Made by a program: the position numbers and the translations under genes. From NCBI RefSeq assembly GCF_005280255.1, contig NZ_CP040018.1, positions 4,774,001-4,838,000 of the forward strand: a DNA stretch of 64,000 nt, in the 5' to 3' direction. How positions within the stretch are numbered: the first letter of the stretch is position 1; every line of letters starts with the position of its first letter. Below the pieces are notes generated by a model, which saw nothing but the letters and a program-made list of their open reading frames with translations, was not told the DNA's origin and did no database searches. Below, one piece after another: positions 17,171-25,840 of this stretch. This DNA is from Arthrobacter sp. 24S4-2. Lineage in GTDB: Bacteria; Actinomycetota; Actinomycetes; Actinomycetales; Micrococcaceae.

Positions 17171-18028
17171 GTGACCCAGAAAATTGCGTACCAGGGTGAG
17201 CCCGGCGCCAACTCCAATATCGCGTGCAAGCAGATGTTCCCCGAGCTGGAAAGCGTGCCCTGCGCCAGCTTCGAGGACGTCTTTGAACTGGTGTCCGGCG
17301 GTGAGGCTGACCTGGCCATGATTCCGATCGAGAACTCCATTGCCGGCCGGGTGGCGGACATCCACGTCCTCCTTCCGCAGTCCCACCTGCAGATCGTCGG
17401 CGAGTTCTTCCTGCCCATCCACTTCGACCTGCTCGGCATCCCCGGCAGCACCATCGAGGGTGCCACCGAGGTCCACAGCCACATTCACGCGCTGGGCCAG
17501 TGCCGGCGCCTGATCCGTGAAGCAGGGCTGCGCCCCGTGATAGCCGGAGACACGGCCGGGTCTGCCCGCGAGGTGCGGGAATGGAACGATCCCGCCAAGC
17601 TCTCCCTGGCTCCCCCGCTCGCTGCCCAGATCTACGGCCTGGAAGTGCTGGCCTCCCGGGTCGAGGACGATCCGTCCAACACCACCCGCTTCGTGGTTCT
17701 GGCGCGCGAAGCGGAACTGCCGACCCGGGCTGAATTGCCCGGGCCGGCAGTGACCAGTTTCGTGTTCCGCGTCCGGAACGTCCCGTCCGCGCTCTACAAG
17801 GCCCTTGGCGGCTTTGCCACCAACGGCGTAAACATGACCCGGCTGGAGAGCTACATGGTGGGCGACGAGTTTGCTGCCACCATGTTTATGGCCGACGTCG
17901 AGGGCCACCCCGCGGACCTGCCGCTGAAGCTCGCCTTGGAGGAGCTGGCTTTCTTCACCACCGAGGTTCGCATTCTGGGTGTGTATGCTGCCGCAGAATA
18001 CCGGACGGCTCAGACTGTCAGCGGCTGA
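17171..18028 (+). CDS. pheA: Prephenate dehydratase
   Basis: The 285-residue protein converts prephenate to phenylpyruvate for phenylalanine synthesis. The catalytic domain (about 1-180) has IAYQGEPGANSNIA, IPIENSIAGRVADIH, GDTAGSAREV and the active-site SNTTRFVVL. An ACT regulatory domain follows (about 195-285; TSFVFRVRNVPSALYKALGGFA). Its usual ESRP is ESYM here, so phenylalanine feedback may differ. I chose the GTG at 17171 (MTQKIAYQG); an in-frame ATG at 17141 is possible and neither has a strong ribosome site. The 3' end overlaps the convergent monooxygenase gene by 19 bp. Confidence 0.93.
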   Translation: MTQKIAYQGEPGANSNIACKQMFPELESVPCASFEDVFELVSGGEADLAMIPIENSIAGRVADIHVLLPQSHLQIVGEFFLPIHFDLLGIPGSTIEGATEVHSHIHALGQCRRLIREAGLRPVIAGDTAGSAREVREWNDPAKLSLAPPLAAQIYGLEVLASRVEDDPSNTTRFVVLAREAELPTRAELPGPAVTSFVFRVRNVPSALYKALGGFATNGVNMTRLESYMVGDEFAATMFMADVEGHPADLPLKLALEELAFFTTEVRILGVYAAAEYRTAQTVSG

Positions 18029-19935
18029 CCAGCCCTGTGACGCCGATTCAGGAGGGGTGCGAAGAACGCGGCGAGCTCCGCCGTCGCCGTCAGTGGCAGC
18101 ACGTTCGCCACGTACTGGTCGGGGCGCACCACCACGACGGCGCCGCCGCGGTCAATGCCACGCAGTTCGAAGATGTCCGCAGCGGGGTCGGTGCCGTAGA
18201 CGTTCTCAAGGTAGGTGAGCTTGAACGGGCCGACTTCCGGCTTGAACACCGCCGGGACCGTGCCGATGTCGATGCCCGTGTGGTCCTGCTGGTAGATGAC
18301 CTTCACGTCGAACCACGCATCGCCGTCGGCCCCTTCGGGTGTGGCGGCGAGGGGCGAGTCCGGTGCGTTGGCCAGCCACGCGGCCAGGTCCGTGGTCGGC
18401 GACGTGCCGTTCTTTCCCGTGCCGGGCGCTGCCGGGTCCGCGAAGACGTAGATCCGCCAGCGGCCGTCCGCCGTGGCCTGGTGGCCGAGCTGGAGCGGGT
18501 TGGTGTCGCAGACGCGCTGCACGGGCGCTGACTTGAAACGCTTGCCGATGGTGAACCCGGTGGCCAGGTCCTGATGCGCCGGCTCTCCGATGAGCATGGA
18601 GGGGGCGTACTGGGTCATAAAGCCTGCCGGGAATTCGGCGGTGCTGACGTAGAAGTCCTCTAGCTCGGAGGGGCTGTCGAAATCCTCGGGCTTCTTCGCC
18701 ATGAGCGTGGACCACTCCTTGTCGAAGTCGATGAGGTTCTTCGCGATGACCTGGCGCTCGGCCGAGTAGGTGGACAAAAGGCTCTCCGGGCTGCGGCCCT
18801 CGAGCACGTGGCCGAGCTTCCAGCCGATATTGAAGCCGTCCTGCATGGAGACGTTCATGCCCTGGCCGGCCTTGGCGCTGTGCGTGTGGCAGGCGTCGCC
18901 GGTGATGAACACGCGCGGCGTGCGGGTGCCCAGTTCGTCCGGCAGGACGTCGTCGAACCGGTCGGTGAGGCGGTGGCCAACTTCATACACGCTGTGCCAG
19001 GCGACGTTGCGCACGTCGAGCGTGTAGGGGTGGAGGATGTCGTTCGCCTTGGCGATGATCTGCTCGATGGTGGTGCCGCGAACGGCACCCTTGTCATTGG
19101 GGTCCACTTCGCCGAGGTCGACGTACATGCGGAAGAGGTGCCCGCCTTCGCGCGGGATCAGCAGGATGCTGCCGCCTGTGCCGGACTGGATGGCGCACTT
19201 GGTGCGGATGTCGGGGAAGTCCGTGACGGCGAGGACGTCCATGACGCCCCAGGCGTGGTTGGCCTGGTCGCCGGCAAGGGTGCAGCCGATCGAGTCCCGC
19301 ACCTTGCTCCGGGCGCCGTCCGCACCGACGACGTACTTGGCCCGGACAATGCGTTCCCGGCCTTCGTCGGGGCCGGCCGTGTGGAGGAGCGTCACGGTGA
19401 CGGGGTACTCGCCTTGGCCAGTGACTTCGAGGCTTCGGAATTCATAGCCGTAGTCGGGCGCCATGCGGGTGGGTGAGTTCGCCATGAACTCACCAAAGTA
19501 ATCCAGCACGCGGGCCTGGTTGACGATCAGGTGCGGGAATTCGCTAATTCCCATCTCGTCGTCGACGGCGCGGGCGGCCCGGATGATGCGCGAGTGGTCC
19601 GCGGGGTCCGGCTTCCAGAACGCCATCTCGGTGATCCGGTACGCCTCGGCGATGATCCGCTCGGCGAAGCCGAAGGCCTGGAAGGTTTCGACACTCCTGG
19701 CCTGGATGCCGTCGGCCTGGCCGATGGCAAGCCTGCCGGCCCGGCGCTCCACAATGCGGGTGGTGACGCCCGGGAACTGGGACAGCTGCGCGGCCGTGAG
19801 CATGCCCGCAGGCCCGGTGCCCACAATGAGCACATCCACTTCGTCGGGAAGCTGTGTGGGCCGGTTGATGCCGACGCCGGCGGCCGGCTGGACTCGCGGG
19901 TCACTTGATACGTAACCGTGGTGGTGGAACTGCAC
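18010..19935 (-). CDS. FAD-dependent monooxygenase, phenol hydroxylase/MobA family
   Basis: The 641-residue single-component flavoprotein probably hydroxylates a phenolic ring. VDVLIVGTGPAGMLTAAQL is the FAD-binding motif, VVGADGARSKVRDSIG the DG motif and VFITGDACHTHSAKAGQGMN the second FAD motif. A thioredoxin-like C-terminal domain (about 460-641) is present, as in phenol hydroxylase and in 3-hydroxybenzoate 4-hydroxylase (MobA, about the same length). It is divergent from the homoprotocatechuate operon, and no HpaBC genes lie in the window. Hydroxyphenylacetate is therefore a likely substrate here, 3-hydroxybenzoate an alternative. A large palindrome lies in its promoter region. Confidence 0.9.
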   Translation of the reverse strand: MQFHHHGYVSSDPRVQPAAGVGINRPTQLPDEVDVLIVGTGPAGMLTAAQLSQFPGVTTRIVERRAGRLAIGQADGIQARSVETFQAFGFAERIIAEAYRITEMAFWKPDPADHSRIIRAARAVDDEMGISEFPHLIVNQARVLDYFGEFMANSPTRMAPDYGYEFRSLEVTGQGEYPVTVTLLHTAGPDEGRERIVRAKYVVGADGARSKVRDSIGCTLAGDQANHAWGVMDVLAVTDFPDIRTKCAIQSGTGGSILLIPREGGHLFRMYVDLGEVDPNDKGAVRGTTIEQIIAKANDILHPYTLDVRNVAWHSVYEVGHRLTDRFDDVLPDELGTRTPRVFITGDACHTHSAKAGQGMNVSMQDGFNIGWKLGHVLEGRSPESLLSTYSAERQVIAKNLIDFDKEWSTLMAKKPEDFDSPSELEDFYVSTAEFPAGFMTQYAPSMLIGEPAHQDLATGFTIGKRFKSAPVQRVCDTNPLQLGHQATADGRWRIYVFADPAAPGTGKNGTSPTTDLAAWLANAPDSPLAATPEGADGDAWFDVKVIYQQDHTGIDIGTVPAVFKPEVGPFKLTYLENVYGTDPAADIFELRGIDRGGAVVVVRPDQYVANVLPLTATAELAAFFAPLLNRRHRAGQPLTV

Positions 19936-19981
19936 GGGCTTTCCTCACTTCGTTGTGTGGCTGTCTACGGCCATTCTTGTG

Positions 19982-20014
19982 TTCGATATTAGAACTCGTC
20001 GTTCTATAATCGAA
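19982..20014. promoter_or_regulatory. Imperfect 33-bp palindrome, likely operator
   Basis: TTCGATATTAGAAC (19982-19995) and GTTCTATAATCGAA (20001-20014) form a near-perfect inverted repeat around TCGTC. It lies 47 bp before the monooxygenase start in the divergent region and probably binds a regulator of that gene. It differs from the GntR-type site at 20123. Confidence 0.55.
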
Positions 20015-20091
20015 ACATCGTCGTTGCTTCAGAACTGTACGCCAGGTATGACGTGGGTTACAAGTGCTTTCAAAACTCCCGGAAAAAGGGG

Positions 20092-20132
20092 TTGACGCAC
20101 CGTAATTCATAGGCCATAGTTTTCGTATACGA
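20092..20132 (+). promoter_or_regulatory. hpa operon promoter with GntR-type operator
   Basis: TTGACG (20092-20097) and CATAGT (20115-20120), 17 bases apart, form a good vegetative promoter. The predicted transcription start falls inside the perfect palindrome TCGTATACGA (20123-20132). That palindrome fits the FadR-subfamily form tnGTnnACna. The GntR protein encoded second in the operon is the likely repressor. Confidence 0.7.
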
Positions 20133-20157
20133 TTTCGTACTCGATGAGGAGTAACAC

Positions 20158-21669
20158 TTGGAACAGGTCACCGACCACCTCCTGGCCGCGGCCCGCAAGG
20201 TCATCGCGGTGCATATCAACTACCCCAGCCGGGCGGCCCAGCGCGGCCGCACCCCGGAGCAGCCCTCGTACTTCCTGAAGCCATCGTCCTCCCTGGCACT
20301 CAGCGGCTCAACGGTGGAGCGCCCGGCCGGCTGCGAACTCCTCGGCTACGAGGGCGAGATCGCCCTGATCATCGGCAAGCCCGCCCGCCGCGTCGGCGTC
20401 GAGGATGCCTGGAGCCACGTCGAATGGGTTACGGCCAGCAACGACCTCGGCGTCTACGACCTCCGCTACGCGGACAAGGGCTCCAACCTCCGGTCCAAGG
20501 GCGGCGACGGCTTCACCCCGGTGGGCCCGGGCCTGATTGCCGCGGACGCCGTCGACCCTGCCGGGCTGCGGATCCGCACCTGGCACAACGGTGACCTGGT
20601 ACAGGACGACACCACCGGGGACCTGCTCTTTCCGTTCGCCCGGCTCGTCGCCGACCTGTCCCAGCTGCTCACTCTCGAAGAGGGCGACATCATCCTGACC
20701 GGCACCCCTGCCGGCGCCTCAGTGGCCAAACCGGGAGATGTCGTCGAGGTTGAAGTCAGCGCCGTTGAGGTCAGTACTGAAAGCACGACGGCGGGCCGCG
20801 CCGCTTCCGGGCCCTCCACCGGCCGTCTGGTCACCCGGGTGGAGGAAGGCACGACGGCGTTCGCGGACTTCGGCGCCCGGCCCAGGACCGATGACATCCA
20901 GCGCGAGGAGGCCTACGGTTCCCGCGAAGCCGCCGGGCTTGCCGCGGTGGAAGCCGCCGCCGTCGGGCATGTCCTCACCCCGGAGCTGAAAGCGAAGCTC
21001 GAAAGCGTCTGCACGGCAACCCTGTCCTCCCAGCTGCGAAAGCGCGGCCTGAACAACGTCAGCATCGACGGCCTGTCCTCCACCCGCCCGGACAAGCGGA
21101 TCGTGGGCCTGGCCCGGACCCTGCGCTACGTGCCCAACCGCGAGGACCTCTTCAAGACCCACGGCGGCGGGTTCAACGCCCAGAAGAAGGCGATCGATTC
21201 CGTCAACGAGGGCGAGATCCTGGTGATGGAGGCCCGCGGCGAAAAGGGCACCGGCACCATCGGCGACATCCTGGCCCTCCGCGCCCAGGTCCGCGGCGCC
21301 GCCGCCATCATCACCGACGGCGGCGTCCGGGACTTCTCCGCCGTGGCCGCCATGGACATGCCCACGTACTATTCCAACCCGCACCCAGCAGTCCTGGGGC
21401 GCCGGCACATCCCCTGGGACACGGACATCACCATCGCCTGTGGAGGCACCACCGTGCAGCCCGGGGACATCATCGTGGCCGACGCGGACGGCATCCTGGT
21501 GATCCCGCCGACCCTCGCCGAAGAGCTCGCGGATGATTCCATCGCCCAGGAACGCGAGGAAGTCTTCATCGCCGACATGGTCCAGCAGGGCCACAGCGTG
21601 GACGGCCTCTACCCGCTGAACACCGAATGGCGCGCCAAGTATGAGGAATGGGAAGCAGGCACCAAATGA
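20158..21669 (+). CDS. hpaG: HpaG-like FAH domain fused to RraA-type aldolase/decarboxylase domain
   Basis: The 503-residue protein joins two folds. Residues about 1-210 are a fumarylacetoacetase-hydrolase (FAH) domain with metal-site YEGEIALIIGK and SKGGDGFTPVGPGL, as in the HpaG decarboxylase/isomerase for 5-carboxymethyl-2-oxo-hex-3-ene-1,7-dioate. Residues about 270-490 are RraA/HMG-aldolase-like, with GDILALRAQVRGAAAIITDGG ending in GVRD. Enterobacterial HpaG is instead two FAH domains. The linker holds a 15-bp duplication (VEVSA-VEVST). A TTG start has GAGGAG six bases upstream. It is the first gene of the operon and overlaps gntR by 4 bp. Confidence 0.9.
   Translation: MEQVTDHLLAAARKVIAVHINYPSRAAQRGRTPEQPSYFLKPSSSLALSGSTVERPAGCELLGYEGEIALIIGKPARRVGVEDAWSHVEWVTASNDLGVYDLRYADKGSNLRSKGGDGFTPVGPGLIAADAVDPAGLRIRTWHNGDLVQDDTTGDLLFPFARLVADLSQLLTLEEGDIILTGTPAGASVAKPGDVVEVEVSAVEVSTESTTAGRAASGPSTGRLVTRVEEGTTAFADFGARPRTDDIQREEAYGSREAAGLAAVEAAAVGHVLTPELKAKLESVCTATLSSQLRKRGLNNVSIDGLSSTRPDKRIVGLARTLRYVPNREDLFKTHGGGFNAQKKAIDSVNEGEILVMEARGEKGTGTIGDILALRAQVRGAAAIITDGGVRDFSAVAAMDMPTYYSNPHPAVLGRRHIPWDTDITIACGGTTVQPGDIIVADADGILVIPPTLAEELADDSIAQEREEVFIADMVQQGHSVDGLYPLNTEWRAKYEEWEAGTK
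20749..20778. repeat. Diverged 15-bp tandem units at a domain junction
   Basis: GTTGAAGTCAGCGCC is followed by GTTGAGGTCAGTACT, encoding VEVSA-VEVST at the end of the FAH domain of the fusion protein. The period matches the other 15-bp loci. Confidence 0.7.
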
Positions 21670-22391
21670 CTGAGACAGCCACAGCTGCAGGCACCGCGGC
21701 CGGAACCGGCGCCACCGGAAACGGGGCTGCCGGCAGCAAGTCCGAGCAGGCCTACGCCGCCGTCAAGTCCCGGATCGTGGACGGGACCTACTCCCCCGGC
21801 TACCGGCTGGTGCTCGCGAAGATCGCCGAGGACCTGGGCGTCAGCGTGGTGCCGGTCCGCGAAGCCATCCGCCGGCTCGAAGCCGAAGGGCTGGTGAAGT
21901 TCGAGCGCAACGTCGGCGCCACCGTGTCCGGGATCGACCCCACCGAGTATCTCTACACGATGCAGACCCTGAGCATCGTCGAAGGCGCCGCCACCGCCCT
22001 GTCCGCTCCCCTGATCGGGGCGGCAGACATCGCCCGGGCCCGGGCCGTGAACGCGGAAATGCGGGAATGCCTGCAGCACTTCGACCCCGTCCGCTTCACC
22101 CGGCTGAACCAGGACTTCCACAGCGTCCTGTTCGAGCACTGCCCCAACCCGCACATCCTGGACCTCGTCCACCGGGGCTGGAACCGGCTCGCGTCGCTGC
22201 GGTCCTCCACGTTCCGCTTCGTCCCGGGCCGCGCCCACGACTCCGTGGACGAACACGAGGTCCTGCTCCGGCTCATTGAAACCGGCGCCGGGGCCGACAC
22301 CATCGAGAAGGCAGCCCGCCTCCACCGCTCCGCCACCCTGGACGCCTACCTGGCCCAGGCGACAACCGAACAACAGACCGCACAGCAGTAA
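21666..22391 (+). CDS. GntR-family regulator, FadR/FCD type, of the hpa operon
   Basis: The 241-residue protein has a low-complexity Ala/Gly/Thr N-terminus (about 1-25), a winged helix (about 30-95; LVLAKIAEDLGVSVVPVREAI) and an all-helical FCD domain with metal-type residues in FTRLNQDFHSVLFEHC and an HRSATLDAYL tail. The ATG overlaps the hpaG stop as ATGA. It probably represses the operon by binding TCGTATACGA at 20123, the only FadR-type palindrome nearby. The effector is probably hydroxyphenylacetate or homoprotocatechuate (inference). Confidence 0.92.
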   Translation: MTETATAAGTAAGTGATGNGAAGSKSEQAYAAVKSRIVDGTYSPGYRLVLAKIAEDLGVSVVPVREAIRRLEAEGLVKFERNVGATVSGIDPTEYLYTMQTLSIVEGAATALSAPLIGAADIARARAVNAEMRECLQHFDPVRFTRLNQDFHSVLFEHCPNPHILDLVHRGWNRLASLRSSTFRFVPGRAHDSVDEHEVLLRLIETGAGADTIEKAARLHRSATLDAYLAQATTEQQTAQQ

Positions 22392-22400
22392 GGAAAAACA

Positions 22401-23915
22401 ATGACGTTCACTGCCGCAGAAACCACATCCCATTACGTTCCGCAGGACCTTCCCTCCCACATCCAGCACTACATCAACGGTGAATTCGTTGACTCCGTGG
22501 GCGGCAAGACCTTCGACGTCCTGGACCCGGTCTCCAACACCAACTACGCCACCGCCGCGGCCGGGCAGAAGGAAGACATCGACCTGGCCGTCGCCGCTGC
22601 CCGCGAAGCCTTCGTGAACGGCCCGTGGCCGAAGATGAAGCCCCGCGAACGCGCCCGCATCCTGAACAAAATCGCGGACGCCGTCGAAGCCCAGGAGGAA
22701 CGCCTCGCCGAACTCGAGACCTTCGACACCGGCCTGCCCATCACGCAGGCGAAGGGCCAGGCCCTGCGCGCGGCGGAGAACTTCCGCTTCTTCGCGGACC
22801 TGATCGTGGCCCAGTTCGACGACGCCATGAAGGTCCCTGGCTCACAGATCAACTACGTGAACCGCAAGCCGATCGGCGTCGCCGGCCTCATCACCCCGTG
22901 GAACACCCCGTTCATGCTGGAGTCCTGGAAGCTCGCCCCGGCCCTGGCCACCGGCAACACTGTGGTGCTCAAGCCGGCCGAATTCACCCCGCTCTCGGCC
23001 TCGCTGTGGGCCACGATCTTCAAGGAAGCCGGGCTTCCGGACGGCGTGTTCAACCTGGTCAACGGCCTCGGCGAAGAAGCGGGCGACGCCCTGGTCAAGC
23101 ACCCGGATGTCCCGCTGATCTCCTTCACCGGTGAGACCACCACGGGCCAGACGATTTTCCGCAACGCCGCGGCCAACCTCAAGGGGCTGTCCATGGAGCT
23201 CGGCGGCAAGTCACCCTGCGTGGTGTTCGCCGACGCCGACCTCGACGCCGCGATCGATTCCGCCCTGTTCGGCGTCTTCTCGCTAAACGGCGAACGCTGC
23301 ACCGCCGGCTCCCGCATCCTTGTCGAACGCGCTATTTACGACGAGTTCTGCGAAAAGTATGCCGCCCGCGCGAAGAACATCGTGGTCGGCGATCCGCACG
23401 ACCCGAAGACCCAGGTGGGCGCCCTGGTCCACCCGGAGCACCACGCCAAGGTGGCGTCCTACGTGGAGATCGGCAAGTCCGAAGGCCGGCTGCTGGCCGG
23501 CGGCGGCCGCCCGGAGCACCTCCCGGAGGGCAACTACATCGCCCCCACCGTGTTCGCCGATGTCGCCCCGGACGCGCGGATCTTCCAGGAGGAGATCTTC
23601 GGCCCGGTGGTCGCGATCACCCCGTTCGAGAACGACGACGAGGCCCTCGCCCTGGCGAACAATACAAAGTACGGCCTGGCGGCCTACATCTGGACCCAGA
23701 ACCTCACCCGGGCCCACAACTTCTCGCAGAACGTCGAAGCGGGCATGGTCTGGCTCAACAGCCACAACGTCCGGGACCTCCGCACCCCGTTCGGCGGCGT
23801 CAAGGCCTCCGGCCTGGGCCACGAAGGCGGCTACCGCTCCATCGACTTCTACACCGACCAGCAGGCCGTGCACATCACGCTCGGAACGGTCCACACGCCC
23901 AAATTCGGCGCCTAG
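22401..23915 (+). CDS. hpaE: 5-carboxymethyl-2-hydroxymuconate semialdehyde dehydrogenase
   Basis: The 504-residue NAD+-dependent aldehyde dehydrogenase oxidises the ring-cleavage product of homoprotocatechuate. The catalytic Cys is in NGERCTAGSRIL, the general base Glu in SMELGGKSPCVVF and the Asn in TPWNTPFM. The length is right for HpaE. It lies between the operon regulator and the ring-cleavage dioxygenase, which fixes the substrate. The ATG at 22401 follows AAGGAAAAAC, 9 bp after gntR. Confidence 0.94.
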   Translation: MTFTAAETTSHYVPQDLPSHIQHYINGEFVDSVGGKTFDVLDPVSNTNYATAAAGQKEDIDLAVAAAREAFVNGPWPKMKPRERARILNKIADAVEAQEERLAELETFDTGLPITQAKGQALRAAENFRFFADLIVAQFDDAMKVPGSQINYVNRKPIGVAGLITPWNTPFMLESWKLAPALATGNTVVLKPAEFTPLSASLWATIFKEAGLPDGVFNLVNGLGEEAGDALVKHPDVPLISFTGETTTGQTIFRNAAANLKGLSMELGGKSPCVVFADADLDAAIDSALFGVFSLNGERCTAGSRILVERAIYDEFCEKYAARAKNIVVGDPHDPKTQVGALVHPEHHAKVASYVEIGKSEGRLLAGGGRPEHLPEGNYIAPTVFADVAPDARIFQEEIFGPVVAITPFENDDEALALANNTKYGLAAYIWTQNLTRAHNFSQNVEAGMVWLNSHNVRDLRTPFGGVKASGLGHEGGYRSIDFYTDQQAVHITLGTVHTPKFGA

Positions 23916-23966
23916 TTCCGGCGCTCCACAGACCCTCCAGACCCCTTTCAAAGAAGAGAGAACACC

Positions 23967-25052
23967 ATGAACAACGTCATCCCGAAGCCCTCCGTCCCGG
24001 CACCGGACATCGTGCGCTGCGCGTACATGGAGATCGTGGTCACCGACCTCGCCAAGTCCCGCGAGTTCTACGTCGACCTCCTGGGCCTGCACGTCACCGA
24101 GGAAGATGAGAACGCGATCTACCTGCGGTCCCTCGAGGAGTTCATCCACCACAACCTGGTGCTCCGCAAGGGACCGATTCCGGCCGTCGCGGCGTTCGCC
24201 TACCGGGTCAAGTCCCCTGCCGAAGTTGACGCCGCAGAGGCCTACTACAAAGAACTCGGATGCCGCACCGAACGCCGCAAGGACGGCTTCACCAAGGGCA
24301 TCGGCGACTCCGTCCGCGTCGAGGATCCGCTGGGCTTCCCGTACGAGTTCTTTTACGACGTGGAGCACGTGGAACGCCTCACCCAGCGCTATGACCTCTA
24401 CTCCGCCGGAGAACTGGTCCGGCTGGACCACTTCAACCAGGTCACCCCGGACGTTCCCCGCGGCCGCAAGTACCTGGAGGACCTGGGCTTCCGTGTCTCC
24501 GAGGACATCAAGGACTCCGACGGCGTCACCTACGCCGCCTGGATGCACCGCAAGCAGACCGTCCACGACACCGCACTGACCGGCGGCAACGGCCCGCGTA
24601 TGCACCACGTTGCCTTCGCCACGCACGAGAAGCACAACATCATCCAGATCTGCGACAAAATGGGCGCCCTGCGCATCTCCGACCGGATCGAACGCGGCCC
24701 CGGCCGGCACGGCGTCTCCAACGCCTTCTACCTCTACATCCTGGACCCGGACGGCCACCGCATCGAGATCTACACCCAGGACTACTACACCGGCGACCCC
24801 GACAACCCCACCATCACCTGGGACGTCCACGACAACCAGCGCCGCGACTGGTGGGGCAACCCCGTGGTCCCGTCCTGGTACACCGAGGCCTCCTTGGTCC
24901 TGGACCTGGACGGCAACCCGCAGCCCGTCATCCAGCGCACCGACGCCTCCGAAATGGCCGTGACGGTGGGCGCCGACGGCTTCTCCTACACCCGCAAGGA
25001 CGGTTCCCCCGAGGGTGACCGGACCGGTTTCAAGCTCGGGGCCCAGGTCTGA
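23967..25052 (+). CDS. hpaD: 3,4-dihydroxyphenylacetate (homoprotocatechuate) 2,3-dioxygenase
   Basis: The 361-residue type I extradiol dioxygenase opens the ring of 3,4-dihydroxyphenylacetate next to the diol. The metal ligands are His155 (LVRLDHFNQ), His214 (PRMHHVAF) and Glu267 (GHRIEIYTQD), and the acid-base His200 is in QTVHDTAL. These are the same numbers as in the Mn-dependent enzyme of Arthrobacter globiformis and the Fe-dependent one of Brevibacterium fuscum. Which metal is used here cannot be read from the sequence. GAAGAGAG precedes the ATG. hpaH follows after 2 bp. Confidence 0.97.
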   Translation: MNNVIPKPSVPAPDIVRCAYMEIVVTDLAKSREFYVDLLGLHVTEEDENAIYLRSLEEFIHHNLVLRKGPIPAVAAFAYRVKSPAEVDAAEAYYKELGCRTERRKDGFTKGIGDSVRVEDPLGFPYEFFYDVEHVERLTQRYDLYSAGELVRLDHFNQVTPDVPRGRKYLEDLGFRVSEDIKDSDGVTYAAWMHRKQTVHDTALTGGNGPRMHHVAFATHEKHNIIQICDKMGALRISDRIERGPGRHGVSNAFYLYILDPDGHRIEIYTQDYYTGDPDNPTITWDVHDNQRRDWWGNPVVPSWYTEASLVLDLDGNPQPVIQRTDASEMAVTVGADGFSYTRKDGSPEGDRTGFKLGAQV

Positions 25053-25054
25053 CC

Positions 25055-25840
25055 ATGATGGACGCGAAGACGATCGAAGCCATTGCCGACGAACTGCTCG
25101 AGGCCGGCCGGAACCGCAAGCCGGTGCCGCGCCTGACTTCCCGCTACCCGCAGATGACCGTGGAGGACTCCTATGCCGTGCAGCAGTTGTGGCGGCGCCG
25201 GAACGAGGAAGCCGGACGCACGCTGGTGGGGCGCAAGATCGGCCTCACGTCCAAGGCCATGCAGGCCGCCACGGGAATCACGGAACCGGACTACGGCGCC
25301 ATCTTTGATGACATGGTCCTCGAAACCGGCTGCTCGGTGCAGTGGGACCAGTACACCCACCCCCGGGTGGAGGTGGAGCTCGCATTCGTCCTGAAAGACG
25401 CGCTCAAAGGCCCGGGCTGCACCATCTTCGACGTCCTGAACGCCACCGACTACGTGGTTCCGGCCCTCGAAATCCTGGACTCCAGGATCGAGATGGAGGG
25501 CCGGACCATCGTGGACACCATCGCGGACAATGCCGCGATGGGCGCCATGGTGGTGGGCGGCAATCCCGTCCGCCCGGACGCCGTCGACCTCCGCTGGGTC
25601 TCCGCTATCCTCTACAAGAACCAGACAGTCGAGGAAACCGGCGTCGCCGCCGGGGTCCTGGATCATCCCGCCAACGGCGTGCACTGGCTCGCCAACAAGA
25701 TCGCTGCGCACGGGGACTCCATGAACGCCGGCGACATCATCCTCGCCGGCTCCTTCACCCGCCCGCTCTGGGTCTACAAGGGCGACACCGTGCACGCCGA
25801 CTACGGACCCCTGGGGAGCATCACATGCCGTTTCGAGTAG
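25055..25840 (+). CDS. hpaH: 2-oxo-hept-3-ene-1,7-dioate hydratase
   Basis: The 261-residue member of the hydratase/decarboxylase family adds water to 2-oxohept-3-ene-1,7-dioate. VGRKIGLTSKAMQ is the family opening motif. The metal-site acidic residues lie in RVEVELAFVLK and the LAGSFTRPLWVYKGDTVHADYG tail is typical. It starts ATGATG two bases after hpaD, so the second ATG is also possible. Its 3' end overlaps hpaI by 16 bp. The operon context supports the specific assignment. Confidence 0.95.
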   Translation: MMDAKTIEAIADELLEAGRNRKPVPRLTSRYPQMTVEDSYAVQQLWRRRNEEAGRTLVGRKIGLTSKAMQAATGITEPDYGAIFDDMVLETGCSVQWDQYTHPRVEVELAFVLKDALKGPGCTIFDVLNATDYVVPALEILDSRIEMEGRTIVDTIADNAAMGAMVVGGNPVRPDAVDLRWVSAILYKNQTVEETGVAAGVLDHPANGVHWLANKIAAHGDSMNAGDIILAGSFTRPLWVYKGDTVHADYGPLGSITCRFE

